A stretch of 64,000 nt of DNA from Deltaproteobacteria bacterium IMCC39524 (GCA_029667085.1 JARUHJ010000003.1:434001-498000); one strand, 5' to 3'. Counted from the stretch's first letter, positions 35,173 to 44,340 are shown. Notes: generated from the letters alone by a model not told the origin. Numbers and translations: made by a program.

Positions 35173-36849
35173 ATGAGCGAAGATACCAAAAAAATCATCT
35201 ACTCGATGATGGGCGTCAACAAGAGCTACAACAGCCAGAAAATCATCAAGGACATTTCCCTTTCCTACTACTACGGCGCCAAAATCGGCGTCCTCGGTCT
35301 TAACGGCTCGGGTAAGTCGACCTTGCTCAAGATCATGGCGGGCATCGATAAGGAATACAATGGCGAGACCATCCTCTCCGAGGGGTACAGCGTCGGCTTC
35401 CTCGAGCAGGAGCCGTTGGTTGATTGCGACAAGACCGTTCGTGAAGTGGTCGAAGAGGGCGTTCAGGAAACAGTCGATCTGCTCAAAGAGTTTGAAGAAA
35501 TCAACGCAGCGTTTGCTGACCCTGATGCCGACATGGAAAAACTCTGTGATCGTCAGGCGGTGGTGCAGGACAAACTCGATGCACTCGATGCCTGGGAGCT
35601 TGATTCGAAACTTGACCATGCTATGGACGCCCTGCGCTGCCCTCCGGGAGACACCAGGGTGGGTGTCCTCTCCGGCGGTGAAAAGCGACGTGTCGCACTC
35701 TGTCGACTCCTGCTGCAAAAACCTGACATCTTGCTTCTTGATGAGCCGACTAACCATCTTGATGCCGAAACTGTCGGCTGGTTGGAGCAGCACCTGCAGC
35801 GTTATGAAGGCACCATTATTGCGGTCACCCACGATCGCTACTTTCTCGATAACGTGGCCGGCTGGATTCTTGAACTCGATCGTGGTCACGGCATCCCCTG
35901 GAAAGGCAACTACTCCAGCTGGCTGGAGCAGAAGCAGGAGCGCCTGCGTAAGGAAGAGAAAGCTGAAAGCAATCGTCAGAAGACTTTGCAGCGCGAGCTC
36001 GAGTGGATTCGCATGAGCCCCAAGGCGCGCCATGCTAAGGGCCAGGCCCGTATCAACTCCTACGAGAAGCTGCTTGGGCAGGACGCTGCAGATCGTGAGA
36101 GCGAAATGGAGATCTACATTCCGCCGGGACCACGTCTTGGCAACATCGTTGTCGAAGCGAATGACGTTGCCAAGGGCTATGGTGACAGACTGCTCTATGA
36201 GCATCTTAACTTCATGCTACCTCCCGGCGGGATCGTCGGCATCATCGGAGCCAACGGTGCCGGTAAAACCACACTGTTTCGCATGATTACCGGCCAGGAG
36301 CAGCCCGATAGCGGCAGTTTCAAGGTCGGTGATACGGTTAAACTCGCTTACGTTGACCAGGACCGCCCGCTTGATGGCGACAAGACGATCTTTGAGGAGA
36401 TTACCGGTGGCCAGGATCAGATGATGCTTGGCAACAAGCTGGTCAATTCCCGCGGCTATGTTGCCCGCTTCAACTTCTCCGGGGGGGATCAGCAGAAGAA
36501 GGTTGGTGTCCTCTCAGGCGGTGAGCGCAACCGCGTACACCTCGCCAAGATCATGCGTGAAGAGTCGAATGTGTTGCTGCTTGACGAACCGACCAATGAC
36601 CTTGATGTCAATACGCTACGCGCTCTGGAAGAAGCTGTTGAAAACTTTGCCGGTTGCGCTGTTATTATCAGCCACGATCGCTGGTTCCTTGACCGCATCG
36701 CCACGCATATCCTTGCCTTTGAAGGAGACTCCCAGGTGGTCTGGTTCGAAGGGAACTATTCCGAGTACGAAGAGGATCGCAAGAAACGCCTCGGCAAAGA
36801 TGCCGATCAGCCGCACCGGATTCGATATCGCAGCCTTACCCGACAGTAA
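35173..36849 (+). CDS. ettA: Energy-dependent translational throttle protein EttA (ABC-F)
   Basis: 558 residues with two ABC domains. First: Walker A LNGSGKSTLLKIMAG, signature LSGGEKRRVALCRLLL, Walker B ILLLDEPTNHLDAETVGWL. The linker carries the P-site tRNA-interacting motif region (ELEWIRMSPKARHAKGQARI). Second: Walker A GANGAGKTTLFRMI, signature LSGGERNRVHLAKIM, Walker B VLLLDEPTNDLDVNTLRALE. The arm insertion of EttA is present in the first domain. EttA binds the ribosomal E site and regulates the first elongation steps according to ATP/ADP. Length and motifs are normal. Confidence 0.97.
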   Translation: MSEDTKKIIYSMMGVNKSYNSQKIIKDISLSYYYGAKIGVLGLNGSGKSTLLKIMAGIDKEYNGETILSEGYSVGFLEQEPLVDCDKTVREVVEEGVQETVDLLKEFEEINAAFADPDADMEKLCDRQAVVQDKLDALDAWELDSKLDHAMDALRCPPGDTRVGVLSGGEKRRVALCRLLLQKPDILLLDEPTNHLDAETVGWLEQHLQRYEGTIIAVTHDRYFLDNVAGWILELDRGHGIPWKGNYSSWLEQKQERLRKEEKAESNRQKTLQRELEWIRMSPKARHAKGQARINSYEKLLGQDAADRESEMEIYIPPGPRLGNIVVEANDVAKGYGDRLLYEHLNFMLPPGGIVGIIGANGAGKTTLFRMITGQEQPDSGSFKVGDTVKLAYVDQDRPLDGDKTIFEEITGGQDQMMLGNKLVNSRGYVARFNFSGGDQQKKVGVLSGGERNRVHLAKIMREESNVLLLDEPTNDLDVNTLRALEEAVENFAGCAVIISHDRWFLDRIATHILAFEGDSQVVWFEGNYSEYEEDRKKRLGKDADQPHRIRYRSLTRQ

Positions 36850-36969
36850 TTCTGAGTTTGTGGAGAGTTGCTGGAACAAGCGTGAGAAGGAAGCCGGCAG
36901 TAGGGTTGTGGAGGCTGCTTGAAGGTTAGCTCAAAAGAAGTTTACAAAATGTTTATCCTGCCTTGCAGG

Positions 36970-37002
36970 AAAGGCCATCAGGGGCGAACCCTGGTGGCCT
37001 TT
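36970..37002 (+). terminator. Intrinsic terminator after ettA
   Basis: Arms AAAGGCCATCAGGG (36970-36983) and CCCTGGTGGCCTTT (36989-37002), 14 positions with one T-G pair and loop GCGAA, then TGTTTTG. The arm core GGCCAxCAGGG matches the hairpin of the repeats at 57-63.6 kb. Confidence 0.88.
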
Positions 37003-37079
37003 GTTTTGTCGTTACCTGTAGGAAGAAGATGCCGGACATCACCAAGCAGCAAAAGAGGCTTGGCCCCCGGCAATACCAT

Positions 37080-37256
37080 TTACACGTTTGTCCTCTTGGA
37101 AAAAAACACAAACAGGAGAGCAAAAGGTCCGACAAGGAAGCCCATCATCGCCCAAAAGTTCTTGTTTGCTCCTCGCTTCCTGGCAATAAGATAAAGGATC
37201 CCGGCAAAAAAGAGGGAGGCTGCAATCGTTATCCCCCACAGAAAGACTTGTTCCAT
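37080..37256 (-). CDS. Small two-helix membrane protein
   Basis: 58 residues from ATG 37254-37256, with AAGGA six bases upstream. Two hydrophobic stretches, FLWGITIAASLFFAGILYLI and AMMGFLVGPFALLFVFF, are separated by the basic RKRGANKNF. The end is FSKRTNV. I know no family name. Similar short proteins that pair RKRG with a second helix are widespread, so it is likely a real gene. Confidence 0.7.
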   Translation of the reverse strand: MEQVFLWGITIAASLFFAGILYLIARKRGANKNFWAMMGFLVGPFALLFVFFSKRTNV

Positions 37257-37342
37257 ATCCAATCCTTAACCATCTACTGAGATTTCACCAGCCTACACTT
37301 GAACGGGGGTTTAGGCAAAAGACGTCCCTCGTGACTCTGTGT

Positions 37343-37849
37343 TTAATGCGGTCGGATCGGGACGTCAATATATTGGGTCGTCGGCTGCACTCCCTTTGGC
37401 AAGGAGGCTGGTGCTGGCGTCCCTTTCGGACCGAGATACCTGATAAATCTGTAGATTGCCCGCAGGTCCTGATCCGCAGTCTCGGGCAGCATGACATCAG
37501 CCATCACCGACCCCTCACGCATCTTCTTGGCGAGGATCAACCAATCCTTTTCTGACATGTTCCAAACCGCTAGCCGCAGGTTGGTTGGGTAAGTCGTACC
37601 GAAATAACCGCGGAACCCCAGGGTACTCCCAACCAACCAGTCTTCTGCCGGGAGGTTAGACCTTCTAACCAGGTAGCCTGGGGTATGACAGTCATTGCAA
37701 CCCATTATTTCAACCACATAACGGCCACGCTCTACATCGGTCATTTGTTGGCGTAGACTCTCGATGTCAGACAGCGGCTTATCAGGTTCTGCGCAGCCGT
37801 AGGCCAGGATGAGCATGACTATAAGCGAGACAATAAGCTTGTAATACAT
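37343..37849 (-). CDS. Monohaem c-type cytochrome lipoprotein
   Basis: 168 residues. MYYKLIVSLIVMLILAYGC is a lipoprotein signal, Cys at 19. One haem site, MGCNDCHTPGYLVR, is followed by a later Met (REGSVMADVMLPETA) that can be the sixth ligand. RGRYVVEIMGCNDCHTPG and LRAIYRFIRYLGP are typical of class I cytochromes of the diheme-like c group with one haem kept. It probably carries electrons on the periplasmic face of a membrane. A ribosome site AAGGAAAG precedes ATG 37849. No enzyme gene is adjacent. Confidence 0.88.
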   Translation of the reverse strand: MYYKLIVSLIVMLILAYGCAEPDKPLSDIESLRQQMTDVERGRYVVEIMGCNDCHTPGYLVRRSNLPAEDWLVGSTLGFRGYFGTTYPTNLRLAVWNMSEKDWLILAKKMREGSVMADVMLPETADQDLRAIYRFIRYLGPKGTPAPASLPKGVQPTTQYIDVPIRPH

Positions 37850-38096
37850 CTAACTTTCCTTAGCTCCTCACTGATGTCAAAATTCCGGGTGTTTTCTATG
37901 TCACCTGATAATGAAGATCAGGTCTGCGGAAGCTCTACTGGAAATGATCTGGCGTTTTCATCGACGGCCTGAATATCACTCGCGAATTGAATTTGCGGCG
38001 ACCAATAAGAAATCGTTTTTCCTCGCACATATCGTGCAAGGCTAAGAAATGGCCCATCCATAGGATAACAGGCCATTTCTTATGATCTCTCTCTTT

Positions 38097-38363
38097 TTAG
38101 TGAGCGCCCTTGGTTCCGACACCTTTTGGCCCAGCTACCGCTGCGGCCTGTTCGCTGTTTTTCTTGAGAATTTCTTCCCGAACCTTGGAAAACTGTTCCG
38201 CCATCTGCATAAACGCCTCAAAGGGAAGGGCAAGACGTAAAGAAGGCGACATTGTTACTTGTTTTTTCTCGGCATTAATATTTTCAACCCTTACAAAATC
38301 AAGACGGGCGACCCCATCGGCAATGTTCAGGTTCGCGAAACGGTCAACAAAAAAGTCACGCAT
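38097..38363 (-). CDS. Small conserved-looking protein of unknown function
   Basis: 88 residues, soluble. FFVDRFANLNIADGVARLDFVRVE, then MSPSLRLALPFEAFMQMAEQF and a short Lys-rich helix; the C-terminus AGPKGVGTKGAH is low complexity. The pattern resembles small DUF3467-type proteins, which often share the line ARLDF...L..P...F. AAAGGAAC precedes the ATG. The 247 bases before the next gene at 37849 show no other gene. Confidence 0.7.
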   Translation of the reverse strand: MRDFFVDRFANLNIADGVARLDFVRVENINAEKKQVTMSPSLRLALPFEAFMQMAEQFSKVREEILKKNSEQAAAVAGPKGVGTKGAH

Positions 38364-38491
38364 TTAATGTTCCTTTCTATCGGTTTAGATTTTTATTCAA
38401 TTCTGCCATACCCTAAAGTTATGCTATCGAATTTCAGTTGTCAATTTCATCTGATTCGGGGTGTGAGCCAGAACGACGGCATTACAAGAAA

Positions 38492-38519
38492 GACCGCCGG
38501 GGATCGAACCCTGGCGGCC
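38492..38519 (-). terminator. Hairpin terminator with TTCGATC loop
   Basis: On the minus strand it reads GGCCGCCAGGG, loop TTCGAT, CCCCGGCGGTC, then TTTCTTG. It follows the small lipoprotein gene at 38648. The sequence matches the hairpins in the 57-63.6 kb repeats. Confidence 0.75.
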
Positions 38520-38647
38520 ATAAATTTGCTTAATAACGAGGAGCCTGAAGCTCGCTGCAATAAGAAGTGAGCTTCCTCTCCTGGGCAGAGCCTAACGAAG
38601 AAGACTGTTGGCCTGAAGATTGAGGACCAGGCTTTTAACACCTTCCG

Positions 38648-38878
38648 TTACGGTTGATCCGTCGAAATATTAATCCAAGCCATCATGCGTGAAACGTGAC
38701 GCTCGCTTGCGAGCTCTTTTTTACTGTTTTTACCCTGAAATTCAAAACTAGTAATCGCTCTATTTCCCTGATCAGAAATCGATAGTGGCTCTGGATGGGG
38801 TTCTTTTCCCGGAACGATTCCCATGCAACCCGATAACGCAACAGACAGTCCAAGGGCAATTAAAAATTTAATTTTCAT
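38648..38878 (-). CDS. Small lipoprotein, paralogue of the one at 39.8 kb
   Basis: 76 residues from ATG 38876-38878, GGAG seven bases upstream. Lipobox ALGLSVALSGCMG with Cys at 18. The mature part ends RHVSRMMAWINIS, which resembles QRTNRMLAWIELS at the end of the lipoprotein at 39774-39992. Both probably sit in a membrane facing the periplasm. Function unknown. Confidence 0.75.
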   Translation of the reverse strand: MKIKFLIALGLSVALSGCMGIVPGKEPHPEPLSISDQGNRAITSFEFQGKNSKKELASERHVSRMMAWINISTDQP

Positions 38879-38981
38879 GTGCATACTCCATTTGAAATCG
38901 CATATAAGCATATAGAAAATTAAACAGGTGGTGTAAGTATTCTGTTGTATGAATACCTACCGTGAAATTTCAAAATTATAT

Positions 38982-39446
38982 TCATAAGATCGAGGCCGCG
39001 TCTTTCCATACGCCGTATTTGTTTTTTTTGGCAACCCTCTCTAAATGGCTCAGCTCAGGATCGGAGCTATAATAACTGTCCTGCAGGGCATATCCTTTTG
39101 AGACCAGGAGTTCTCCCAAGCTCGACCCATCGGACAGAAAAACCTTGCAAACAATTCTACCGACAACATCTGTCGCCCAAAATTCTAAGGTAACTTCCTT
39201 TCCAGAAGTCACTTCCAGGAGAAATTCTTTTGCCTGCTCTTTGCAACTGATGGAACCAAACCTTATGTTCGGACTAATGATTTCAGCCAGACGGACAAGC
39301 TTTACCTCATCATCAACAAGAACTTTAAGCGTGTAATCATTGACCACCTCCACGACATGTCCCGTAAAAAAATTTGCACAGGCTTGACTGGCGAAAATCA
39401 GTATTATGAAAGTCAAACAAATGGAAAGTTTAGATAAGCATTTCAT
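38982..39446 (-). CDS. Secreted staphylococcal-nuclease-like protein
   Basis: 154 residues with signal peptide MKCLSKLSICLTFIILIF-ASQACA. SNase fold: HVVEVVNDYTLKVLVDDEVKLVRLAEI, EQAKEFLLEVTSGKEVTLEF, VVGRIVCKVFLSDGSSLGELLVSKGYAL, and KNKYGVWKD at the end. The Arg-Asp-Glu active-site set of true thermonuclease is not clearly kept (RLAEIISPN in place of the usual RLxGIDxPE), so nuclease activity is uncertain. It stands between the two paralogous lipoprotein genes. Confidence 0.88.
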   Translation of the reverse strand: MKCLSKLSICLTFIILIFASQACANFFTGHVVEVVNDYTLKVLVDDEVKLVRLAEIISPNIRFGSISCKEQAKEFLLEVTSGKEVTLEFWATDVVGRIVCKVFLSDGSSLGELLVSKGYALQDSYYSSDPELSHLERVAKKNKYGVWKDAASIL

Positions 39447-39525
39447 GCCGAGGCCCTTTAACGAGAAAACCTGAAACAGATAAATGATTGGTCCACCGTG
39501 TTATGACCAATTCCCAAAATAAAAA

Positions 39526-39556
39526 AGCTGCCAATACATTTAATGTTTTGGCAGCT
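39526..39556 (-). terminator. Intrinsic terminator, minus strand
   Basis: Arms AGCTGCCAA (39526-39534) and TTGGCAGCT (39548-39556) pair perfectly; on the minus strand TTTTTTATTTT follows. It ends the transcript of the lipoprotein gene at 39774. Confidence 0.88.
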
Positions 39557-39773
39557 CGGCTATCTTCAGCAGGAAAAGATGCAAGACCCGTGGCTTTCCG
39601 TCCCTGCCTCACGGCAGGTTTGGCTATTTCTACTCAGCTTGACGAATAGTGGATTAAAGATAACATTTAATCCGCGAACGTAAACCAATTTTAATCAATT
39701 GCTGTAGTCTGCGTTTTTTTACCTCATATGGGTGGCCTTGAGTCGACTTGAAGAATTCTTCTCAGCTAAACAT

Positions 39774-39992
39774 TCAGTTCCTGGACAGCTCAATCCACGC
39801 CAACATGCGGTTAGTGCGCTGATCGCTTTTCCCTTTGGTGTGATAGTGCTTTTTTGTAAGAGAATGATTCATTATTAAGTGCTTAATCGCTTGTTCCTTG
39901 TTTGCAGAGGGTTCATTTATTACTCTCATCCCTCCGGTACAGCCTGCCAATGCGAGGAGAAGTGCCAAATAAAGAAGAGCTTTAACGTTCAT
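39774..39992 (-). CDS. Small lipoprotein, paralogue of the one at 38.7 kb
   Basis: 72 residues. Lipobox LALLLALAGCTGG with Cys at 18. The end, RTNRMLAWIELSRN, is shared in pattern with the lipoprotein at 38648-38878 (R-x-x-R-M-x-A-W-I-x-I/L-S). The middle is Lys/His-rich (KKHYHTKGKS). GAGGA lies very close to the ATG. Function unknown. Confidence 0.75.
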   Translation of the reverse strand: MNVKALLYLALLLALAGCTGGMRVINEPSANKEQAIKHLIMNHSLTKKHYHTKGKSDQRTNRMLAWIELSRN

Positions 39993-40205
39993 TTCCTCAG
40001 GCGTTCCTCTTTAAGAATGACAAGACCTTGAACAAAAAGCTGCCAAAGTATCAGATGCTTTGGTTCATCATGGAATTAATTTATAGCATATGCCTCTCAA
40101 AAATATCTCATAGACCTTTTAAGGAGTCTGGCCTTTGGATCGAAAGAGATTTCTTTTTTATCCTCGCATTTTCTTGATGCCACTAGATTCACAGAAATGC
40201 CAAAA

Positions 40206-40238
40206 AAACGGGGACAGATCATTGATCTGTCCCCGTTT
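40206..40238 (-). terminator. Intrinsic terminator of the large cytochrome gene
   Basis: Arms AAACGGGGACAGATC (40206-40220) and GATCTGTCCCCGTTT (40224-40238) are perfect complements over 15 pairs; on the minus strand a run of T follows. The 297-base gap 39993-40289 holds nothing else that I recognise. Confidence 0.92.
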
Positions 40239-40289
40239 CTCATCTTCAGGTGTCGCCAGTTATCGTCACTGGCAACTATTTGGTTTGAA

Positions 40290-42917
40290 CTATTGCAGGG
40301 TAAACGCTGTGGTCGTCATGACACCATCCCAGGTATAACCTGATGCCGTCACATCGGTGGTCGTTGCCGTATAATTACCAGGCGTCGTACCTCCCTGTCC
40401 TTTCCGATTCGGCGCCTGCGTCTGCCAGGTTGCCTCAGCAACACCATTGCTATCGCTTGGCCCGGTCGTTAAGGAGGCTGCCTGCGGACCGCTGATGTCG
40501 ATATTAACCGTCGCATTGGGAACAGGTAGCCCTGTCGCCTCATCGAGTACGGTAGCGCGAAGGATTACTCCATCACCCACGGAGAAGATCGTTGTGGTCA
40601 CAAATGTAATGACCTTGGTCTTGCCCTTACCCGTGGTCTCATACCGACCGGTGGCTAAAGTTGCTTCAAGGTTGTTCTGGCCGGGATTATTAGGGATCGC
40701 GCAAAGGATATTGCTGAAATCCGACTCACACTCGGCGGTATATGAGGAGACCTTGTAGCAGTATTCCGAGCTATTAGTCAGGCCTGTATCCGTAAAGGAG
40801 GTCGCAGCCCCAACATCGGCGACCAATTGCGATTTGCCGGCCTGATCATAGTAAACCTTGTAACCATCGACGCCGGCTTCAGCTGTCCAGTTCAAGCTGA
40901 CCTGAGCGTTGCCTGGTGTGGCCGACTCAAGTGTCGGTGCCGTCGCGTTACATTGCGGCGGGGCACTCCCCCAGGTTGCAGAAGCCATGACATACGGCTC
41001 GGCCATGCCGGTGTTGAGCCAGGCTTCGAGCATGTAGGCGCCTTCATTGGCGAGGAAGCTCCCGGGCTCCAGGGTGTTGGCAAGGTCAAGGAACTGGATG
41101 TATTCCCAGCTGGTCGGCTGGTAGAGCAGCTCGATGGTTGCGCTGGTCGCCCCCTGTGGCGGGTTCAGAGCGACGGTATCGAAGTAGTCATAGGTCTTGC
41201 CCGGGCCACCATTATACTGGTCAGCGGGAACCGGGAGGGCGTTGCGCAGTCGCGCTGCCTCGTAGTCCATACCGTAGGGTGGGATCCGGTTGTCCTTGTG
41301 CACCACGTTGTTGATCACGAAATGGAAGGTCTCAAATGCGGTGCCAACAGGGGCCGCTGCCAGCTCACCGAGGGTATGCTCAACGGCACCGTTCGTACGG
41401 TCAAATCCAAGGGGAAGATCCGCTGGATAACCGAGGTCGATAAGCTGTGCCGCCCACCCCTGATCGAGGCCGTAATGCGCTTCGTAAATCTTGGTGTTCG
41501 GATCGTCCAGGTCCTTGATCGAGCGAACCTGCACGCCGTTGACGGTAACACCGATCTCGCCATAGTCGCCATCGGTTCGAACGACAGTGTCGCTGGAGTC
41601 CATCCAGGTAATCTTCAGCCACATACGGCGACCTTCGGGGTAGCCGGAGATCAGTTTGTGCCCCGTGTGATTGACCACCTTGACAGTATGTGCATTGTTA
41701 TCGACCGTCAGGGAACCTGCCAGGTTCAGTTGTTCTTTGGCGCGCAGTGCGCCGGCATCCAGCGCCGCAACCTGGAGGCTGTTAAGTCCGCCGCCAAGAC
41801 GCAGTTTGTCCTGGGTATCGAGGTACTTGATGGCTTGCGGCATCCAGTAATTGCCACCGGTCATATCATGCAGGGGCAGGTCGTTGCGGAACGGCGGGTT
41901 CTTGTTGCAACCCTGGCCGAAGACCGGGCGCATGTGACAAGTCTGACAGCTGTAATAACGGGGGTCGCCATCGGCGTAGTTGCCGCTCTTGGTGCCGAAG
42001 TCCGTCGCCGCTTCATAGATTGCCTTTAAAGCCCCGCCCTGAAGGTCCGTCGGCAGGTTGGGATAATCATCGACCAGGGTTTGGGAAACTAGCCCCGCCT
42101 TATATTCGCTGAAGGTCCTTTCGACAACACCGTACTGGTAGGGCTTGTTGTTGAAAGCGGTTTTGCTCGTATAATTCTTGGGGCTTTCGTTCGGCGATAT
42201 ATCCTGAACGAGTTTAGCTTTCTCTGTAGCAAGGAATTCCGGCTGGGCACCAAAATTATGGGCCAGATTACCGACCGCTGGGTTGGAAACATCGTGACAG
42301 GTTCCGCAGAAATCGACCGAACGGATAAAGTCGTTCTTCATGAACTGATGTCGTGCTTCAGCATCGCTGTAGGGGCCGAGTTTTTCGGACCCGCCCCAGA
42401 TGGATGACATGCCACTGCCATAGAAGGGCTCGCCGTTAAGCTGGTCATTGGCAGTAAAGGGGGCGGCCATGACACCCTTAAGGATCGGGTCGGTGTTGCT
42501 TGGATCGGTCATCTTGTGGCAGAAGTCGCATTCCACACCATCCGAATCTCCCGCGGCCAGACCTGATCCATCGGTCGGAGTGGAGCGTCCACCCAACCAG
42601 CCCGCCGTGCTGTGACAGCGGATACATAAGTCGCCCGCGCCATCGAAGTCCTGTTCGGCTACTGCCAGAGTGGCCCAAAAAATTGGATCTCGACCGGCGT
42701 TGGCCATCATGCTTCCTCGCCAGTTGAAAGCGGGTTCGGTCGCAGTATTGTAGCCGCCATGACAATTGTCGCATTTATCTGGCGACTCAAGGTTGCTGAC
42801 CTCCTGCGGTTGAGTGCCCGGTTGATCAATCGCCGATGGCACAACGTCGGCAGTAAAGCCATAAGTGACAAAGCAACTGACAAACAACAACGACAGCAAA
42901 AGAGCCCTTCTCATCAT
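40290..42917 (-). CDS. Large five-haem cytochrome c with fibronectin III and Ig-like domains
   Basis: 875 residues from the ATG at 42915-42917, preceded by GGAGGTGTA. Signal peptide MMRRALLLSLLFVSCFVTYG. Haem sites: CDNCH, CIRCH, CDFCH, CGTCH and CQTCH, all in the first 380 residues. A haem-free beta domain with HKLISGYPEGRRMWLKI follows, like that in the smaller cytochrome. Residues about 665-750 form a fibronectin type III domain (PGNAQVSLNWTAEAGVDGYKV) and 755-875 an Ig-like domain (VLDEATGLPVPNATVNI). The C-terminal domains suggest exposure outside the cell and contact with a surface or partner. GGAGG precedes the start. Confidence 0.92.
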   Translation of the reverse strand: MMRRALLLSLLFVSCFVTYGFTADVVPSAIDQPGTQPQEVSNLESPDKCDNCHGGYNTATEPAFNWRGSMMANAGRDPIFWATLAVAEQDFDGAGDLCIRCHSTAGWLGGRSTPTDGSGLAAGDSDGVECDFCHKMTDPSNTDPILKGVMAAPFTANDQLNGEPFYGSGMSSIWGGSEKLGPYSDAEARHQFMKNDFIRSVDFCGTCHDVSNPAVGNLAHNFGAQPEFLATEKAKLVQDISPNESPKNYTSKTAFNNKPYQYGVVERTFSEYKAGLVSQTLVDDYPNLPTDLQGGALKAIYEAATDFGTKSGNYADGDPRYYSCQTCHMRPVFGQGCNKNPPFRNDLPLHDMTGGNYWMPQAIKYLDTQDKLRLGGGLNSLQVAALDAGALRAKEQLNLAGSLTVDNNAHTVKVVNHTGHKLISGYPEGRRMWLKITWMDSSDTVVRTDGDYGEIGVTVNGVQVRSIKDLDDPNTKIYEAHYGLDQGWAAQLIDLGYPADLPLGFDRTNGAVEHTLGELAAAPVGTAFETFHFVINNVVHKDNRIPPYGMDYEAARLRNALPVPADQYNGGPGKTYDYFDTVALNPPQGATSATIELLYQPTSWEYIQFLDLANTLEPGSFLANEGAYMLEAWLNTGMAEPYVMASATWGSAPPQCNATAPTLESATPGNAQVSLNWTAEAGVDGYKVYYDQAGKSQLVADVGAATSFTDTGLTNSSEYCYKVSSYTAECESDFSNILCAIPNNPGQNNLEATLATGRYETTGKGKTKVITFVTTTIFSVGDGVILRATVLDEATGLPVPNATVNIDISGPQAASLTTGPSDSNGVAEATWQTQAPNRKGQGGTTPGNYTATTTDVTASGYTWDGVMTTTAFTLQ

Positions 42918-43071
42918 TACACCTCCGAAAGTAACATTGCCGGGCTGTTTCAAAAGCAGCACCGAGATAATTATGGGTGAAACAAAACCTGCTTAGGTCG
43001 ACTTAAGTCACGCTGACGAACAGGAAGCGTCTCAAAACAGGATAATAGTACTCTTAATTAGAGAATTGATC

Positions 43072-43158
43072 ATGGTCGTAATTGCTTGTTTCTTGGCGAT
43101 AATTGCTTTTAATCTCAAGAAGAAGAGAGGGGAAGCTACAAGAGAGCGCCTACAGTAA
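43072..43158 (+). CDS. Possible 28-residue membrane peptide
   Basis: ATG 43072 to TAA 43156 encodes VVIACFLAIIAFNL followed by KKKRGEATRERLQ: one hydrophobic helix and a basic tail. There is no good ribosome site, so the call is weak. It lies between the cytochrome start and the AraC-type regulator stop. Confidence 0.3.
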   Translation: MVVIACFLAIIAFNLKKKRGEATRERLQ

Positions 43159-43163
43159 CAGAA

Positions 43164-43928
43164 TCAGAACAGCCTTGCGCGATACTGGCTGGGCGTGCAG
43201 CCTTCGATGTTTTTAAAATTCTTATTAAAGTTGCTTACATCCTGGAACCCGACCCGATGCGCGGCTGACAGTACGGACAGATCTGCCCTCTTGAGCAGCT
43301 CCTTGGCTCTCTGTATGCGTACGAACTTCAGATAACGAACCGGGCTCATGCCGGCCTCGCGCCTAAAAAGCCTGACAAAATGGTACTTGCTCATGCTTGC
43401 CAGGGTGGCCATCTGGTCCAGACTGATCGCCATATGATAGTTTGACTCGATGTGACAAACCACTTTCATGATAGAAGGCTGAAGGACCCCGATCTGGCAA
43501 AGAGTGCCGTTTGCTGGCTGCTCGCTCTCGCTAACGGTGGGAACTCGTAGATGTTCTCGCACCTCACGTTTGGCTTTCAGCAGTTCCATAGTGGTACGGC
43601 TCACATTGAATACCGACAAAGGTTTTTGAAAGAAATCCCGGGCGCCGAGCTTGAATGCCCGAAGGATAATCTCCTCTGAGCTCTGTCCTGTCACAAACAG
43701 AATGGGAACACTAGAGAAACGCGCCTTGAAATCTTCCAGCAGTCGCAACCCCAGCCGGGGATCAAAGCCACAGTCGAGTATTATCAGGTCAATCTCTTGA
43801 AGCAGGACAGAGCAGAAGGCCTGGCCATAATGAACAACCTGGAGCTCCTCACTGGGCAAGGGGAAATTGCGGTAAAATGAAACGTCTTCTGGTGCGCAAG
43901 CAATAATAATCGGGAATTTACGGATCAT
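43164..43928 (-). CDS. Receiver-AraC response regulator
   Basis: 254 residues from ATG 43926-43928; longer starts exist, and no ribosome site decides. Residues 1-120 are a receiver: IDLIILDCGFDPRLGLRLL with the acceptor Asp, VPILFVTGQSSEE, and FKLGARDFFQKPL with the Lys. Residues 155-254 are an AraC/XylS DNA-binding domain of two helix-turn-helix units (SLDQMATLASMSKYHFVRLF and LSAAHRVGFQDVSNFNKNFK). No kinase is adjacent. Upstream, 410 bases run to the selenoprotein gene and contain no other gene that I can support. Confidence 0.9.
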   Translation of the reverse strand: MIRKFPIIIACAPEDVSFYRNFPLPSEELQVVHYGQAFCSVLLQEIDLIILDCGFDPRLGLRLLEDFKARFSSVPILFVTGQSSEEIILRAFKLGARDFFQKPLSVFNVSRTTMELLKAKREVREHLRVPTVSESEQPANGTLCQIGVLQPSIMKVVCHIESNYHMAISLDQMATLASMSKYHFVRLFRREAGMSPVRYLKFVRIQRAKELLKRADLSVLSAAHRVGFQDVSNFNKNFKNIEGCTPSQYRARLF

Positions 43929-44340
43929 CTGGTAAGGCCTGTTTCCTTGGTTGAGTAACACAATCTGTATTCTCAGAAAGCTATACAAATAAAGTGATGC
44001 CAATTATACCTGGTCAGGATTTGAGGTCAAAGAAAAGGGGTGTCCCTTAATTATAGGGACCATCCCTTATATTATTTAGCCCTCAACGCCGTGCTCGAAC
44101 ATGGGACAAGATGTTGATACCCTTTCATATTCAGTCTAAACTAAAGTTATGACATTTTTTTACAATCTATTGACCTCCCCATGACGACACGAAAACAGGC
44201 GAATGCTTTACTGGGTGTATCAAAAGAGCCCGGCTTCGCCACAGTTCTTGCTCACGGTACATGGGGTCCGAAACAAGTATTATCCATAGGCTTTTCCCCG
44301 CACCATGAGTCACATGGTGGCCAACTAAAAGGAGACCGAA

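Noticed and set aside
35158-36204. 348-residue open frame antisense to ettA
   Set aside because: It mirrors the codon pattern of ettA, which has all family motifs; no ribosome site.
40827-42029. 400-residue open frame antisense to the large cytochrome
   Set aside because: Shadow of the cytochrome gene; it lies across haem sites and has no recognisable domain.
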